From Bacteroidales bacterium (GTDB lineage: Bacteria > Bacteroidota > Bacteroidia > Bacteroidales > WCHB1-69): DNA of 62,638 nucleotides. The notes beneath the pieces are model-generated. The model saw only the letters and a list, made by a program, of their open reading frames with translations, was not told the DNA's origin and made no database searches. The stretch spans positions 1 through 62,638 of the forward strand of contig JAKSMB010000008.1 of the NCBI GenBank assembly GCA_024400875.1, written 5' to 3'. Position 1 is the first letter of the stretch. Each line of letters starts with the position of its first letter. Below are positions 8,054 through 16,336 of this stretch, one piece after another. A program made the translations under genes and the position numbers.

Positions 8054-9259
8054 CTATTGTTTTACAACCTTTTGAACAGCTGTTTTACCATCCTTGAAGG
8101 CAACCTTCACGAAGTAAACGCCAGCACTATATTGAGACATATCCAAGTAATTAACACCTGCCATACAAGTTGTAGTTTGGAGAATGCGACCTTGGAAATC
8201 GAATACGGTAGCAGCTACAGCATCTTCATCCAAATTCACGGTCAACACATTTTGTACAGGGTTAGGATAAACAGAAACCGTTGAGTTTGTCATTTCTTCT
8301 ACAGAAAGACCGGTGCTATATACGTAATAGTAAAGACATACATATTGAAGTACGTGGTCAGCATCCAAAGTATACCACTGTTCAGAAACACGCATGTGTA
8401 CATCTGAGAAACCTTCTGGCAAGCCCAATTCAGGGATGTAATAAGGCATAGCAATATTCTCAGAAGATGTATTTACATCATAATCGTAGAGTTTTCTGTC
8501 GGTATAGTTATTTGAAGCGTCCAATCTGCTGTGTTCACTGCAGTTACCTGCTACATCATACAAATAAACATCTTTATCATTATAATCCCAGCCGTAGCCA
8601 TTATAATAATAGCATCTAACTTCAGCAAGTTTACCGTTAGCGCCATATTCATAAACCAGTTTCATAGAAGAATCCACAGTTTCGAAACCTTGGCAATAAA
8701 TTTCAGCAGCAAGACGGTTTTGTGCATCATACTTATATTCACAAGTTTCGAACAAGAATTGATAGTCGCCCATATAACCTGTATGGCTAACGATGTGGCC
8801 ATCTTGATAAACATAGTCGTATACACCACCTTGTGTAAAGGTTTCCGTACCCATAGAGTTGTAGTTTCTACGGTGGGTCATATTATTGTTTGCATCATAG
8901 TCATATTCCACGATGTAAACATTTTTCCAAATGCCATTCAAATATTGATGACCAGAAACGCGGATCACATTATTGTTAGCATCATAATAGATAGAATCGC
9001 GAACCTTTTCGCTGCCGATGGAGTCGATCACGCAATTGATACGTGCTTGAGCATCGTAAGTAAAAGATTTGCGTTCATAGCCATCATCAGAAACACGAGC
9101 GCACAAGTAGTGTGAGAATGTTTGAGGTGCAAACACATATTGTTCAGCGAGCGCTTGTTTTTTCATAAGAGTACGATCAACATTTATCGTACGGGAGTTC
9201 TGTGCGAACACGATGGTTGCGCAGCAGATAGATAAAATAAGGAGTAGATTTTTTTTCAT
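8054..9259 (-). CDS. T9SS type A cargo protein with YD-like repeats
   Basis: 401 residues. A signal peptide (to about residue 19, IVFAQ) is followed by at least five repeats of about 35-40 residues built around YDANNN, YDYDANNN, YKYDAQNR, YEYGANGK and LYDVAGN. These resemble the YD/RHS strand-turn pattern. The last 75 residues (from SVYPNPVQN to VQKVVKQ) are a type A T9SS sorting domain, which directs export across the outer membrane and attachment or release at the surface. The gene starts 12 bases after the TrmH-type methylase stop and so appears to be the last gene of the rpsT operon. It has no catalytic domain or toxin tip; a surface-binding role is a guess. Confidence 0.8.
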   Translation of the reverse strand: MKKNLLLILSICCATIVFAQNSRTINVDRTLMKKQALAEQYVFAPQTFSHYLCARVSDDGYERKSFTYDAQARINCVIDSIGSEKVRDSIYYDANNNVIRVSGHQYLNGIWKNVYIVEYDYDANNNMTHRRNYNSMGTETFTQGGVYDYVYQDGHIVSHTGYMGDYQFLFETCEYKYDAQNRLAAEIYCQGFETVDSSMKLVYEYGANGKLAEVRCYYYNGYGWDYNDKDVYLYDVAGNCSEHSRLDASNNYTDRKLYDYDVNTSSENIAMPYYIPELGLPEGFSDVHMRVSEQWYTLDADHVLQYVCLYYYVYSTGLSVEEMTNSTVSVYPNPVQNVLTVNLDEDAVAATVFDFQGRILQTTTCMAGVNYLDMSQYSAGVYFVKVAFKDGKTAVQKVVKQ

Positions 9260-9271
9260 ATTATTTAAGAT

Positions 9272-10030
9272 TTAAAATGTACATTTCGAAACAAAGTGGT
9301 CCATCACGATAGCAGCAGCCACGCCAGCGTTAAGCGACTCAGCAGACGGGCGCGGTGTTGTTCCACGAGGGATGGTAATCTTATTTGTAATGAGATGATG
9401 GATTTCGGGTCTAATGCCATGGGATTCACTTCCGATGACGATGCAGTCGTTGGGTTGGTAATCGAACGTATAGACAGAAGAGCCATCCAGGAACGTGCCG
9501 AGCACACGATGAGACTTACCATATTCGGAGAGGAAGTCAACGAGGTCAAGGTAACGAACATCCACGTGGCAGAAAGATCCCATTGTTGACTGTATCGTTT
9601 TGGGGTTATAGAGGTCCACGCAATCGTGGGAGCACACCACTTGAAAGATACCGAACCAGTCGGCAGTACGAAGAATAGTCCCCAAATTACCGGGATCTGC
9701 GATACGATCGAGTACGATGACGGGGGCATTTTCGTCCAAAGGGGAAGATTCTTGTTTTTTTCGCACAACGGCCAAAAGATCTGGGGATGTGCTCATTGTG
9801 GAGAGGCGTTCCATCTCAGAAGGCGTTGCGATAGTGACAGGGACTTTCGCGAGCATCTGCTTATTAGCTTCCACAGAAGATTCCGTAGCGAACAATTCTT
9901 CTACGATATAATCAGATTGCAATAACATTTCCACGCATTTGCGACCCTCAACCAGAAACAACTGTTGAGCATCACGAAACTTCTTGAGGTGAAGTTTGCG
10001 AATGTCGGAAATCCTACTTTTACTGATCAT
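9272..10030 (-). CDS. TrmH/SpoU-family RNA 2'-O-ribose methyltransferase
   Basis: 252 residues from the ATG at 10030 (MISKSRISDIRKLHLKKFRD), which fits relatives better than the in-frame ATG at 10045. Its start overlaps the end of the thioesterase gene by 11 bases. It has an N-terminal substrate-binding domain (RDAQQLFLVEGRKCVEMLL) and a C-terminal SPOUT knot with LDRIADPGNLGTILRTADWFG, IVIGSESHGIRPEI and ESLNAGVAAAIVMDHF. These are the three SpoU motifs that bind S-adenosylmethionine and the RNA. The target (23S rRNA or tRNA) cannot be read from sequence. Confidence 0.9.
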   Translation of the reverse strand: MISKSRISDIRKLHLKKFRDAQQLFLVEGRKCVEMLLQSDYIVEELFATESSVEANKQMLAKVPVTIATPSEMERLSTMSTSPDLLAVVRKKQESSPLDENAPVIVLDRIADPGNLGTILRTADWFGIFQVVCSHDCVDLYNPKTIQSTMGSFCHVDVRYLDLVDFLSEYGKSHRVLGTFLDGSSVYTFDYQPNDCIVIGSESHGIRPEIHHLITNKITIPRGTTPRPSAESLNAGVAAAIVMDHFVSKCTF

Positions 10031-10472
10031 AGGAAAGATCTTCAAATTCGTAAAACAGTCTCTTATATTCCTCTCTTATGGGGATAGCGAGATGTGTATG
10101 GCGATCAAAGCCCGCCACCACGCTAAAGCAGGTAGACTTTATCATATTCGTTTTCACATCACGCAGTTGTTGCATCATTTTCAAGCTCTTGTTACCCACA
10201 GAAAGCACCTGTGTTTCGCAAACGATGTCGTCGTGATACTCAATACCCTGCTTAAAATCGAGTTCAATATGAACAAGAACCAAGTCTAACTCACTCCAAT
10301 TGATTGGAGTGCGAAAGACTTGTTCAAAGTAGCAGCTTCTTCCGTAATCGAAATAATTACATTGGACACCATTGTTCACGTGAACAAAAGGATCCAGATC
10401 ATTCATTCGTATTTGAATGGGAACCGAGCAACGATACGGCCGTGGCTGCAATATGTTTTTCTCAGAAGGCAT
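10020..10472 (-). CDS. Acyl-CoA thioesterase, 4-hydroxybenzoyl-CoA (hotdog) family
   Basis: 150 residues. The hotdog-fold active-site signature is seen near the N-terminus as IRMNDLDPFVHVNNG followed by YFDYGRSCYFEQVF, close to the canonical DxDxxGHVNN pattern with the acidic residue present. The family hydrolyses acyl-CoA thioesters in the cytoplasm; YbgC/FadM are relatives. It lies between rpsT and the TrmH-type gene with 12-base spacing and an 11-base overlap, so it belongs to the same transcript. The natural acyl substrate is unknown. Confidence 0.88.
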   Translation of the reverse strand: MPSEKNILQPRPYRCSVPIQIRMNDLDPFVHVNNGVQCNYFDYGRSCYFEQVFRTPINWSELDLVLVHIELDFKQGIEYHDDIVCETQVLSVGNKSLKMMQQLRDVKTNMIKSTCFSVVAGFDRHTHLAIPIREEYKRLFYEFEDLSYDQ

Positions 10473-10484
10473 GGCCTTCCAATA

Positions 10485-10736
10485 TTACATAGCGTTGATT
10501 TTCTTCATCAAACCTGACTTGAGGTTTGCAGCTTTATTTTTGTGAATCATACCCTTCTTGGCAAGCTTGTCGATCATAGCAGTCATTGCTGACAACTTCT
10601 GCATAGCTTCGTTCTTATCGTTGATAGCGCGAACATCTCTCAAAGCGTTACGCATAGTTTTTGAATAATAACGGTTAGCTTGTCTTTTTCTTTCGTTTGC
10701 TCTAATTCTTTTTACAGATGACTTATGATTTGCCAT
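10485..10736 (-). CDS. rpsT: 30S ribosomal protein S20
   Basis: 83 residues, highly basic, beginning MANHKSSVKRIRANERKRQ, the S20 signature. It binds 16S rRNA helices in the body of the 30S subunit. It is the first gene of a four-gene minus-strand operon (S20, thioesterase, TrmH-type methylase, T9SS cargo). Being a single-copy chromosomal gene, it argues that the window is chromosome rather than plasmid. Confidence 0.97.
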   Translation of the reverse strand: MANHKSSVKRIRANERKRQANRYYSKTMRNALRDVRAINDKNEAMQKLSAMTAMIDKLAKKGMIHKNKAANLKSGLMKKINAM

Positions 10737-10783
10737 TTCTAACTTTGATTTTTAATAATTTACTTTTCTATTTTTAAGGGCGG

Positions 10784-10791
10784 CAAAAGTA
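10784..10791 (-). promoter_or_regulatory. rpsT promoter -7 element
   Basis: On the minus strand TACTTTTG matches the Bacteroidota -7 consensus, followed by the GCCGCC tract often seen in ribosomal-gene leaders of this phylum (compare rpmB at 31773). It lies 48 bases upstream of the S20 start codon. Confidence 0.65.
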
Positions 10792-10827
10792 CATTTTTTT
10801 TATTTATGTTCTATCACCTTTATAATT

Positions 10828-13473
10828 TTATTTATCAACATTATCAACATCTTCATTGTCCGGCGTCATTTTATGTCTTTTCACAAGTCTTTTTGCAGCC
10901 TTTTCCAGCGTTGATTCCGACTTTTCTGGCATCTCAATGCGACGGACATAGATATCGCGTTGTGGAAATGGGATTTCCACATTATTCTTATTTAACGTAT
11001 TATATATCACTTCCTTAACTTTTCCAACAAAGGAAGCTTTCTCTTCCACGAGTACCCAGCAGATGACGAAAAGATCGACGCTGCTTTCACCAAAATCGGA
11101 GAAAGTAACCGTAAATCCCTGTTTCACATCCACCACATACTTTCCTGCAGCATTTTTCTGTTTCAGAGGTTCCAAGCCTTTGATAAGCATCTGTCTTACG
11201 CGGTCCACATTCACGCCATAGGCCACGCCGATTGGTATTTTCACCATCACATAGCCGTGGTTGCGTGTCAAGTTTTTGAAGTTTTTGCTGAAAAGTGCCG
11301 CATTTTGAAAAGCAATCACGCAACCATCCAGCGTTACGATTTGTGTGCTTTGATAGTTGATGCTTTCCACCTTGCCCTGCACGCCATCGCACTCGATGTA
11401 GTCGCCCACGCGCAAACGTCCCGTCATCAGGGAAAGTCCGTATACAAAGTTTTCGAGGAGATCCTTCATTGCAAAACCGAGACCCGTAGCCAAACCTGCC
11501 ATCACGATGGAGATACCCTTACTTGGTATTTGCAGCATCACCAGAGAGGCCACCAAGAATGATCCCCACACGAATATCGAGATGAGATTATTAGCCAGCG
11601 TCATATTAACCACGCCGTTAGTTTCCTTTTTACTATGTTTCTTCAGCATCTTGTAGAAAGCTCGAATGGCATAATTGAGGTAACGGAACACAAAATACAA
11701 TGCCAAGACCAAGCACAACTTAAACACAGAGAGTTGGATGACGCCGGGCTTATCCACGAAGTTCGTCATAAAGATCTTTTTACAGATAGAAGTCATCTCA
11801 AACGTATTCGCTGCCCAATAGAAGCAAAGTAATACGGAAGCCACGCCTGCTACTGGCAACAATGCCTGGCGCATAAAGTCGAAAAACCAAGTTTGTGCGA
11901 TGTACTCGCCCTTCTCCATTTTCGGACGGGTCTTCTTCAGCAGCGACTGAGCGTCCTGGTGATTCTTAATTTTCACGTTCCGATCCGAGGCGATTTTCCT
12001 GATAAGGTAGCGAGATTCGTACCATTGAGAGATATCGAAGCAGCAAGTGATGGTTTGTATAGCCGCCAATTGGAAAGTCCACCAGATCATAATCTGAACG
12101 GCCATAAGCACAAAGCCTGTCCAAGCAGCCACGCAAGAAACGACCATCGTTATCAAAGAGATCATCGAGTAGATCATATCACTTGTGGGCAATTTGGCGA
12201 GCTTGCTGCGCAAGACAAAAGCCTGCCAAATAGTAAATATTAATAGTATCGGCGGGTAAATCAAATTCACAAGATTATTCGGAATAAGGATCATCCTGAA
12301 CACGATTACGACCAAAGCCATCACCATAAATGGGAAATAGGCACGAACGCCAGCTCTAATTTGAGCATCACTCAAGCGAATCAGCAGAGAAACCAGAATC
12401 ACCTCCAGCAGCCAAGCATATGTAATCATCAATCCGATGGCCATTTTGATGAAATTCTGATACGTAAAGAAGCGGGCTATCGTAATAGACACCACGAAGA
12501 TAACCACGCCGCACGCCAAGGTAAAGAGCGGGCGTTTTTTCTTAGAGATAACGCGTTCACGGACCCTTTTCGGCAGCAGCCAGCGAACGATCACATAGCT
12601 GAGGATGCTTGCCACCAAGATATAGAACACCATGAAAATGCTCACGCCCACGATAACAGGACCACGCCATTCCGACTTCATAGCCAACGGTTTATACTTA
12701 TCATCCACATCTTTACGAGCATTCATCAAATGCCATTTGAAACGTTTCAGCGTCTTAAAATAATTATTGTCGCCATTCACGAAGATGTTTTTCTGGATCA
12801 TTTCATAGCGTTCCAAGGCGTAGGCGTTAAGTTTGCCCACGCGTTCAGTCACCCGTTTGTAATGTTCCTCGTCGCGCGTAATCACCACTAACATTTCCTG
12901 ATACAGATCACGCAAAGCTGTTGCATATTCCAAGCAGGCCTCGCGGTCCTGCATTCCCTGTGCATCTAGGATAAAGGGATTCGATTTTGACGTATCGGTA
13001 ATCAGTTTTGGCAGTAGCGCACGTATAGAATCGGGGATTTTCGCCAGTTCACCATTCGGCAGCACCCTTGGTGGGATATTTCGCAGTGCATTGATAAGCT
13101 GATCATAGCGATCAATCTCCGCGCTTACCTTATTCTTTATTTTATCATAAGGCATATGATGTTCACGCAAGCTACGATATTGTTCCGTCGCAGCCTGGCA
13201 AGCGTATGCCATATCGAACGTAAAATCGGAGTTTTGCGAATAGAGCATCAACGCAATCTGGTTGCTGCGTTGCATCATCGAAATCAAGTTCTTATGCTGT
13301 TCGAGATTTCTCTTTTGGAAACGTGCCATTCGGGCTTGTTGCTCATTGTAACTTTGAGCCAGTTCGGCCCGCAAGACACCCAATGTCTGTGCCAGGTCCT
13401 TCTCCTTGAGCACTGCTTGTGCCTGAAAAACAGTAAATAAGCCCAAGATAGCAAGTAATAACAGTCGTTTCAT
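10828..13473 (-). CDS. Large MscS-family mechanosensitive channel (MscK/YbdG-like)
   Basis: 881 residues from the ATG at 13473, chosen because a signal peptide (MKRLLLLAILGLFTVFQAQA) starts there; an in-frame ATG 19 codons upstream would spoil it and lies between the two promoters. A periplasmic helical domain of about 260 residues is followed by some ten membrane helices and the conserved MscS core: GISIVMAGLATGLGFAMKDLLENFVYG (pore helix), LRVGDYIECDGVQGKVESI (beta domain) and VEIPFPQRDIYVRRIE near the C-terminus. The size is like MscK/MscM rather than MscS. It is the second MscS homologue in the window and likely tunes the response to osmotic stress. Confidence 0.9.
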   Translation of the reverse strand: MKRLLLLAILGLFTVFQAQAVLKEKDLAQTLGVLRAELAQSYNEQQARMARFQKRNLEQHKNLISMMQRSNQIALMLYSQNSDFTFDMAYACQAATEQYRSLREHHMPYDKIKNKVSAEIDRYDQLINALRNIPPRVLPNGELAKIPDSIRALLPKLITDTSKSNPFILDAQGMQDREACLEYATALRDLYQEMLVVITRDEEHYKRVTERVGKLNAYALERYEMIQKNIFVNGDNNYFKTLKRFKWHLMNARKDVDDKYKPLAMKSEWRGPVIVGVSIFMVFYILVASILSYVIVRWLLPKRVRERVISKKKRPLFTLACGVVIFVVSITIARFFTYQNFIKMAIGLMITYAWLLEVILVSLLIRLSDAQIRAGVRAYFPFMVMALVVIVFRMILIPNNLVNLIYPPILLIFTIWQAFVLRSKLAKLPTSDMIYSMISLITMVVSCVAAWTGFVLMAVQIMIWWTFQLAAIQTITCCFDISQWYESRYLIRKIASDRNVKIKNHQDAQSLLKKTRPKMEKGEYIAQTWFFDFMRQALLPVAGVASVLLCFYWAANTFEMTSICKKIFMTNFVDKPGVIQLSVFKLCLVLALYFVFRYLNYAIRAFYKMLKKHSKKETNGVVNMTLANNLISIFVWGSFLVASLVMLQIPSKGISIVMAGLATGLGFAMKDLLENFVYGLSLMTGRLRVGDYIECDGVQGKVESINYQSTQIVTLDGCVIAFQNAALFSKNFKNLTRNHGYVMVKIPIGVAYGVNVDRVRQMLIKGLEPLKQKNAAGKYVVDVKQGFTVTFSDFGESSVDLFVICWVLVEEKASFVGKVKEVIYNTLNKNNVEIPFPQRDIYVRRIEMPEKSESTLEKAAKRLVKRHKMTPDNEDVDNVDK

Positions 13474-13500
13474 ATTCCTTAGATTCAAAAATTGAGGCTG

Positions 13501-13546
13501 CAAAAATAATAATAAAGTAAAAGAGGACAAAAATTTCTTACTTTTG
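13501..13546. promoter_or_regulatory. Divergent promoters for the large MscS gene and the SGNH-MBOAT cassette
   Basis: On the minus strand TATTTTTG (13501-13508) is preceded at 19-base spacing by a TTG (13528-13530), a good Bacteroidota -33/-7 pair for the channel gene. On the plus strand TACTTTTG (13539-13546) lies 28 bases before the ATG of the first SGNH gene. The two promoters overlap back to back. A short GCCCCC/GAGGGC inverted repeat follows the plus-strand start region. Confidence 0.65.
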
Positions 13547-13574
13547 CGCCCCCTTAAAAGAGGGCATAATAATA

Positions 13575-15005
13575 ATGAAACCTTATAAAATATTTTTATT
13601 CATCATACTGGTAATCACCGCATTAGGTGCAATATGCTACTTCTTTCCTAAAGAAGGGATCAACATCGGCAAAAAGGAAATTCATTTCCCAAGCATCGAG
13701 GATGTACTGGTAGGGCAATCGCAGCCTGTCGCCCCTGAAATCAAGGAACTGGATTCTGTAGAGTTGAAACAGCTCAACGATCTTAAAGACACGTTGCAGC
13801 AATACAAAGTAGCCTTAACCGAACAGACGGGGCACTTTTACCTTCCGAACGACGACATCACCTTCTTCGACAAGATGTTTGCCCGCATGGCGCAGGCCAA
13901 GGGAAACGAGGAGGTGGTACGTATACTGCACTATGGCGACTCCCAGATCGAGATGGATCGTATTTCAGGCAACATCAGAACCTTCTTCCAACGCACCTTT
14001 GGCGGTGGTGGTCCTGGCTTAGTTCCTGTTATCCAAACCATTCCATCATTTGCAGTCAGTCAATATGCTTCCGGAGCGCTCACCTTATACTCCTCCTACG
14101 GCGATGGGGCGCGCTGCAACGGGAATTACGGTGTGATGGCCAAATGTTACCGATTAGGCGGCGGAGCCACCTTTGGGGCCAACGCCTCCCAGCACAAGAG
14201 TGCCGACAGTCGCGTAAAGCGCTTTTCAAACATCACATTGCTGTACAACGACCACACCGGCAATTTTTCTGCAACCCTGAAAAACCGCAAAGGAGGATAC
14301 AACGAGACCATCTCCCACGGACTCACGGGTATACACACTTGCCACTGGCATATGGACACCGTTTCCACCTCCGTACAGATCACTATGCAAGGTTCTGCTG
14401 ACATCTACGGTATCATGCTCGACCACGGCTATGGCGTTGCCGTTGACAACATTCCTCTTCGAGGATCTTCCGGCAATCAATTCACCATGATCAACGACAC
14501 GTTATTGCGCAGCTGTTACCAGCAAATGAACGTAGGAATGATCATTTTGCAATTCGGTGGCAACTCCGTACCGGTCATCTACAACGACAAATCCTTGAAC
14601 AACTATCTGACCTCAATAGAAAAGCAGATCAAACGCATCAAACAGGTATACCCTAATGCAACCTTACTATTTATCGGACCTTCTGATATGAGCACACGCA
14701 AGGGTGGATCGTTACGCACCTATCCATTGCTCCCTCAACTCATTGACGGTTTGCGCAACGTTGCACTTCGCAACCACGTTGCATATTGGGACTTGTATGA
14801 AGTAATGGGTGGTGAGAACTCTATGATTGCGTGGGTTCAGAATGGCTTAGCCGGTCCCGACTACATCCATTTCACGCCTGCCGGTGCCACCAAGGTTGGC
14901 AAGATCTTAGCCGACAATTTCTCCAAGATGTACGATTTCTATCTAACCCGTCAGAAGATGCCACAACAACAATTCGACACTTTATGGAACAAATCCGCAA
15001 AATAG
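13575..15005 (+). CDS. Membrane-anchored SGNH/GDSL-like hydrolase or acetyltransferase
   Basis: 476 residues. One N-terminal membrane helix (about residues 5-23) anchors a periplasmic domain. SGNH block I is visible as ILHYGDSQIEMDRISGN (catalytic Ser in GDSQ), with later blocks MIILQFGGNSV and the C-terminal DYIHFTPAGATKVG containing the Asp-x-x-His pair. Such proteins transfer or remove acetyl groups on glycans. The next gene overlaps by 22 bases and encodes a second SGNH protein, then an MBOAT protein overlaps that. The arrangement mirrors AlgI/AlgJ/AlgX-type and DltB/DltD-type systems, where MBOAT moves acyl groups across the membrane and SGNH proteins attach them to a polymer. Confidence 0.82.
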   Translation: MKPYKIFLFIILVITALGAICYFFPKEGINIGKKEIHFPSIEDVLVGQSQPVAPEIKELDSVELKQLNDLKDTLQQYKVALTEQTGHFYLPNDDITFFDKMFARMAQAKGNEEVVRILHYGDSQIEMDRISGNIRTFFQRTFGGGGPGLVPVIQTIPSFAVSQYASGALTLYSSYGDGARCNGNYGVMAKCYRLGGGATFGANASQHKSADSRVKRFSNITLLYNDHTGNFSATLKNRKGGYNETISHGLTGIHTCHWHMDTVSTSVQITMQGSADIYGIMLDHGYGVAVDNIPLRGSSGNQFTMINDTLLRSCYQQMNVGMIILQFGGNSVPVIYNDKSLNNYLTSIEKQIKRIKQVYPNATLLFIGPSDMSTRKGGSLRTYPLLPQLIDGLRNVALRNHVAYWDLYEVMGGENSMIAWVQNGLAGPDYIHFTPAGATKVGKILADNFSKMYDFYLTRQKMPQQQFDTLWNKSAK

Positions 15006-16336
15006 CCGTATTGATCTTCCTTTCGTGGGCTACGTTTTGTGCATACGGGCAGGACGACCTCACCCGCGCGGACTCCATTCCCGCTATTCCAACATTCACG
15101 GACACTTTGGCAGTAGACACCATCGTCACAGATCTTCAAGCTGACACCACCGACATTGAAAGCGACGAAGAGGAAACCTACATAAACCTGTTGGTAGACA
15201 CGCTATACAGATCTCCAAATAGTATAGAACTCAACCAATTTTTCACTCGCATGGATGAAGTCATGCGCACTAAGAGTGGCAACATACACATCGTACACAT
15301 CGGCGGCTCGCACGTGCAGGCGGGCACGATGACCAATCGCATACGTAAGCACTTGCTGGAGGAATACGGGCAGGAGCCTGCCGAACGCGGGTTCATATTC
15401 CCCTATTCTGCCGCCAACAACTGCAACAATCCCTTCGACTACAAAGTCACGAAAAAAGCTCCCTTCAACCTCATACGCAATGTTTACGCGAACCACACAT
15501 TTCCATTAGGTGGCAGCGGCATCGCCGTATGGTGTGCAGATGAGCCCAACTGGATAGGTATCCTACTCAAAGACAACGATTTTCTATATACAGCCGACAC
15601 CATAGTATTATGGGGGAGCACCCGAGGATATCCCATTGACCCCATCTTACAATACGACACTGTTTATCAGTTTCCAGACTCCATTGACAGTGAAAACGGG
15701 CATTTCTTCTTTTACCCCACACATCCTTTGCGAGAGTTCACCTTTCACTTCCCGTGCAGCAAGGGCGACACTTTCATTGTCAACGGCATACAGATCCTAA
15801 ATGCAAACCCTGGCATCACGGTATCATCCATCGGTGTAAACGGCGCACAGGTCACCTCGTACCTGAGATGCAAGAACTTTGAACGGGACATGGCATTCAT
15901 CAAGCCCGACCTGGTCATCTTCGGCATCGGCGTAAACGATGCCTTCGGCTCTAGCTTTGATACAATTGCATTTCAAAACAACTACCTCCAGTTAGTCAAC
16001 AAGATACGATCATCAAATCCTGAATGTGCATTCATTTTTCTCACCAACAACGACACTTGGAAGAAAGGACGCAAAGGCAAATACTACGTAAACCCTACGG
16101 GTCCGGCCGTACAGGATGCAATGTATCGTTTAGCCAACGCCACAGGCGGAGCGGTATGGGATCAATTTGAAGTGATGGGTGGCTTACGATCTATGGAAAC
16201 CTGGCGTAAAAAAGGACTGGCACAAAAAGACCACGTCCATTTCACGGCAGCCGGGTACAACCTGATTGGAGACTTTTTTTACAACGCACTTATTCGAGAA
16301 ATAAAAACGAACTATAATGACGCTCAACAACCTTAA
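14984..16336 (+). CDS. Second periplasmic SGNH/GDSL-like protein of the cassette
   Basis: 450 residues from the ATG at 14984, chosen because a signal peptide (MEQIRKIAVLIFLSWATFCAYGQ) begins there. It overlaps the preceding gene by 22 bases. Block I reads IVHIGGSHVQAGTMTNRI, so the usual GDS is GGS but the Ser remains. Block III-like VIFGIGVNDAFG contains the Asn, and the C-terminal DHVHFTAAGYNLIGDFFYNAL holds the Asp-x-x-His pair. It shares the EVMGG-(S/R)-SM-x-W end pattern with its neighbour, so the two are tandem paralogues. It probably accepts acyl groups exported by the downstream MBOAT protein. Confidence 0.8.
   Translation: MEQIRKIAVLIFLSWATFCAYGQDDLTRADSIPAIPTFTDTLAVDTIVTDLQADTTDIESDEEETYINLLVDTLYRSPNSIELNQFFTRMDEVMRTKSGNIHIVHIGGSHVQAGTMTNRIRKHLLEEYGQEPAERGFIFPYSAANNCNNPFDYKVTKKAPFNLIRNVYANHTFPLGGSGIAVWCADEPNWIGILLKDNDFLYTADTIVLWGSTRGYPIDPILQYDTVYQFPDSIDSENGHFFFYPTHPLREFTFHFPCSKGDTFIVNGIQILNANPGITVSSIGVNGAQVTSYLRCKNFERDMAFIKPDLVIFGIGVNDAFGSSFDTIAFQNNYLQLVNKIRSSNPECAFIFLTNNDTWKKGRKGKYYVNPTGPAVQDAMYRLANATGGAVWDQFEVMGGLRSMETWRKKGLAQKDHVHFTAAGYNLIGDFFYNALIREIKTNYNDAQQP

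Noticed and set aside
8054-9259. RHS-type toxin or contact-dependent inhibition protein
   Set aside because: Only a few YD-like repeats are present and the C-terminus is a T9SS sorting domain; there is no toxin domain or immunity gene.
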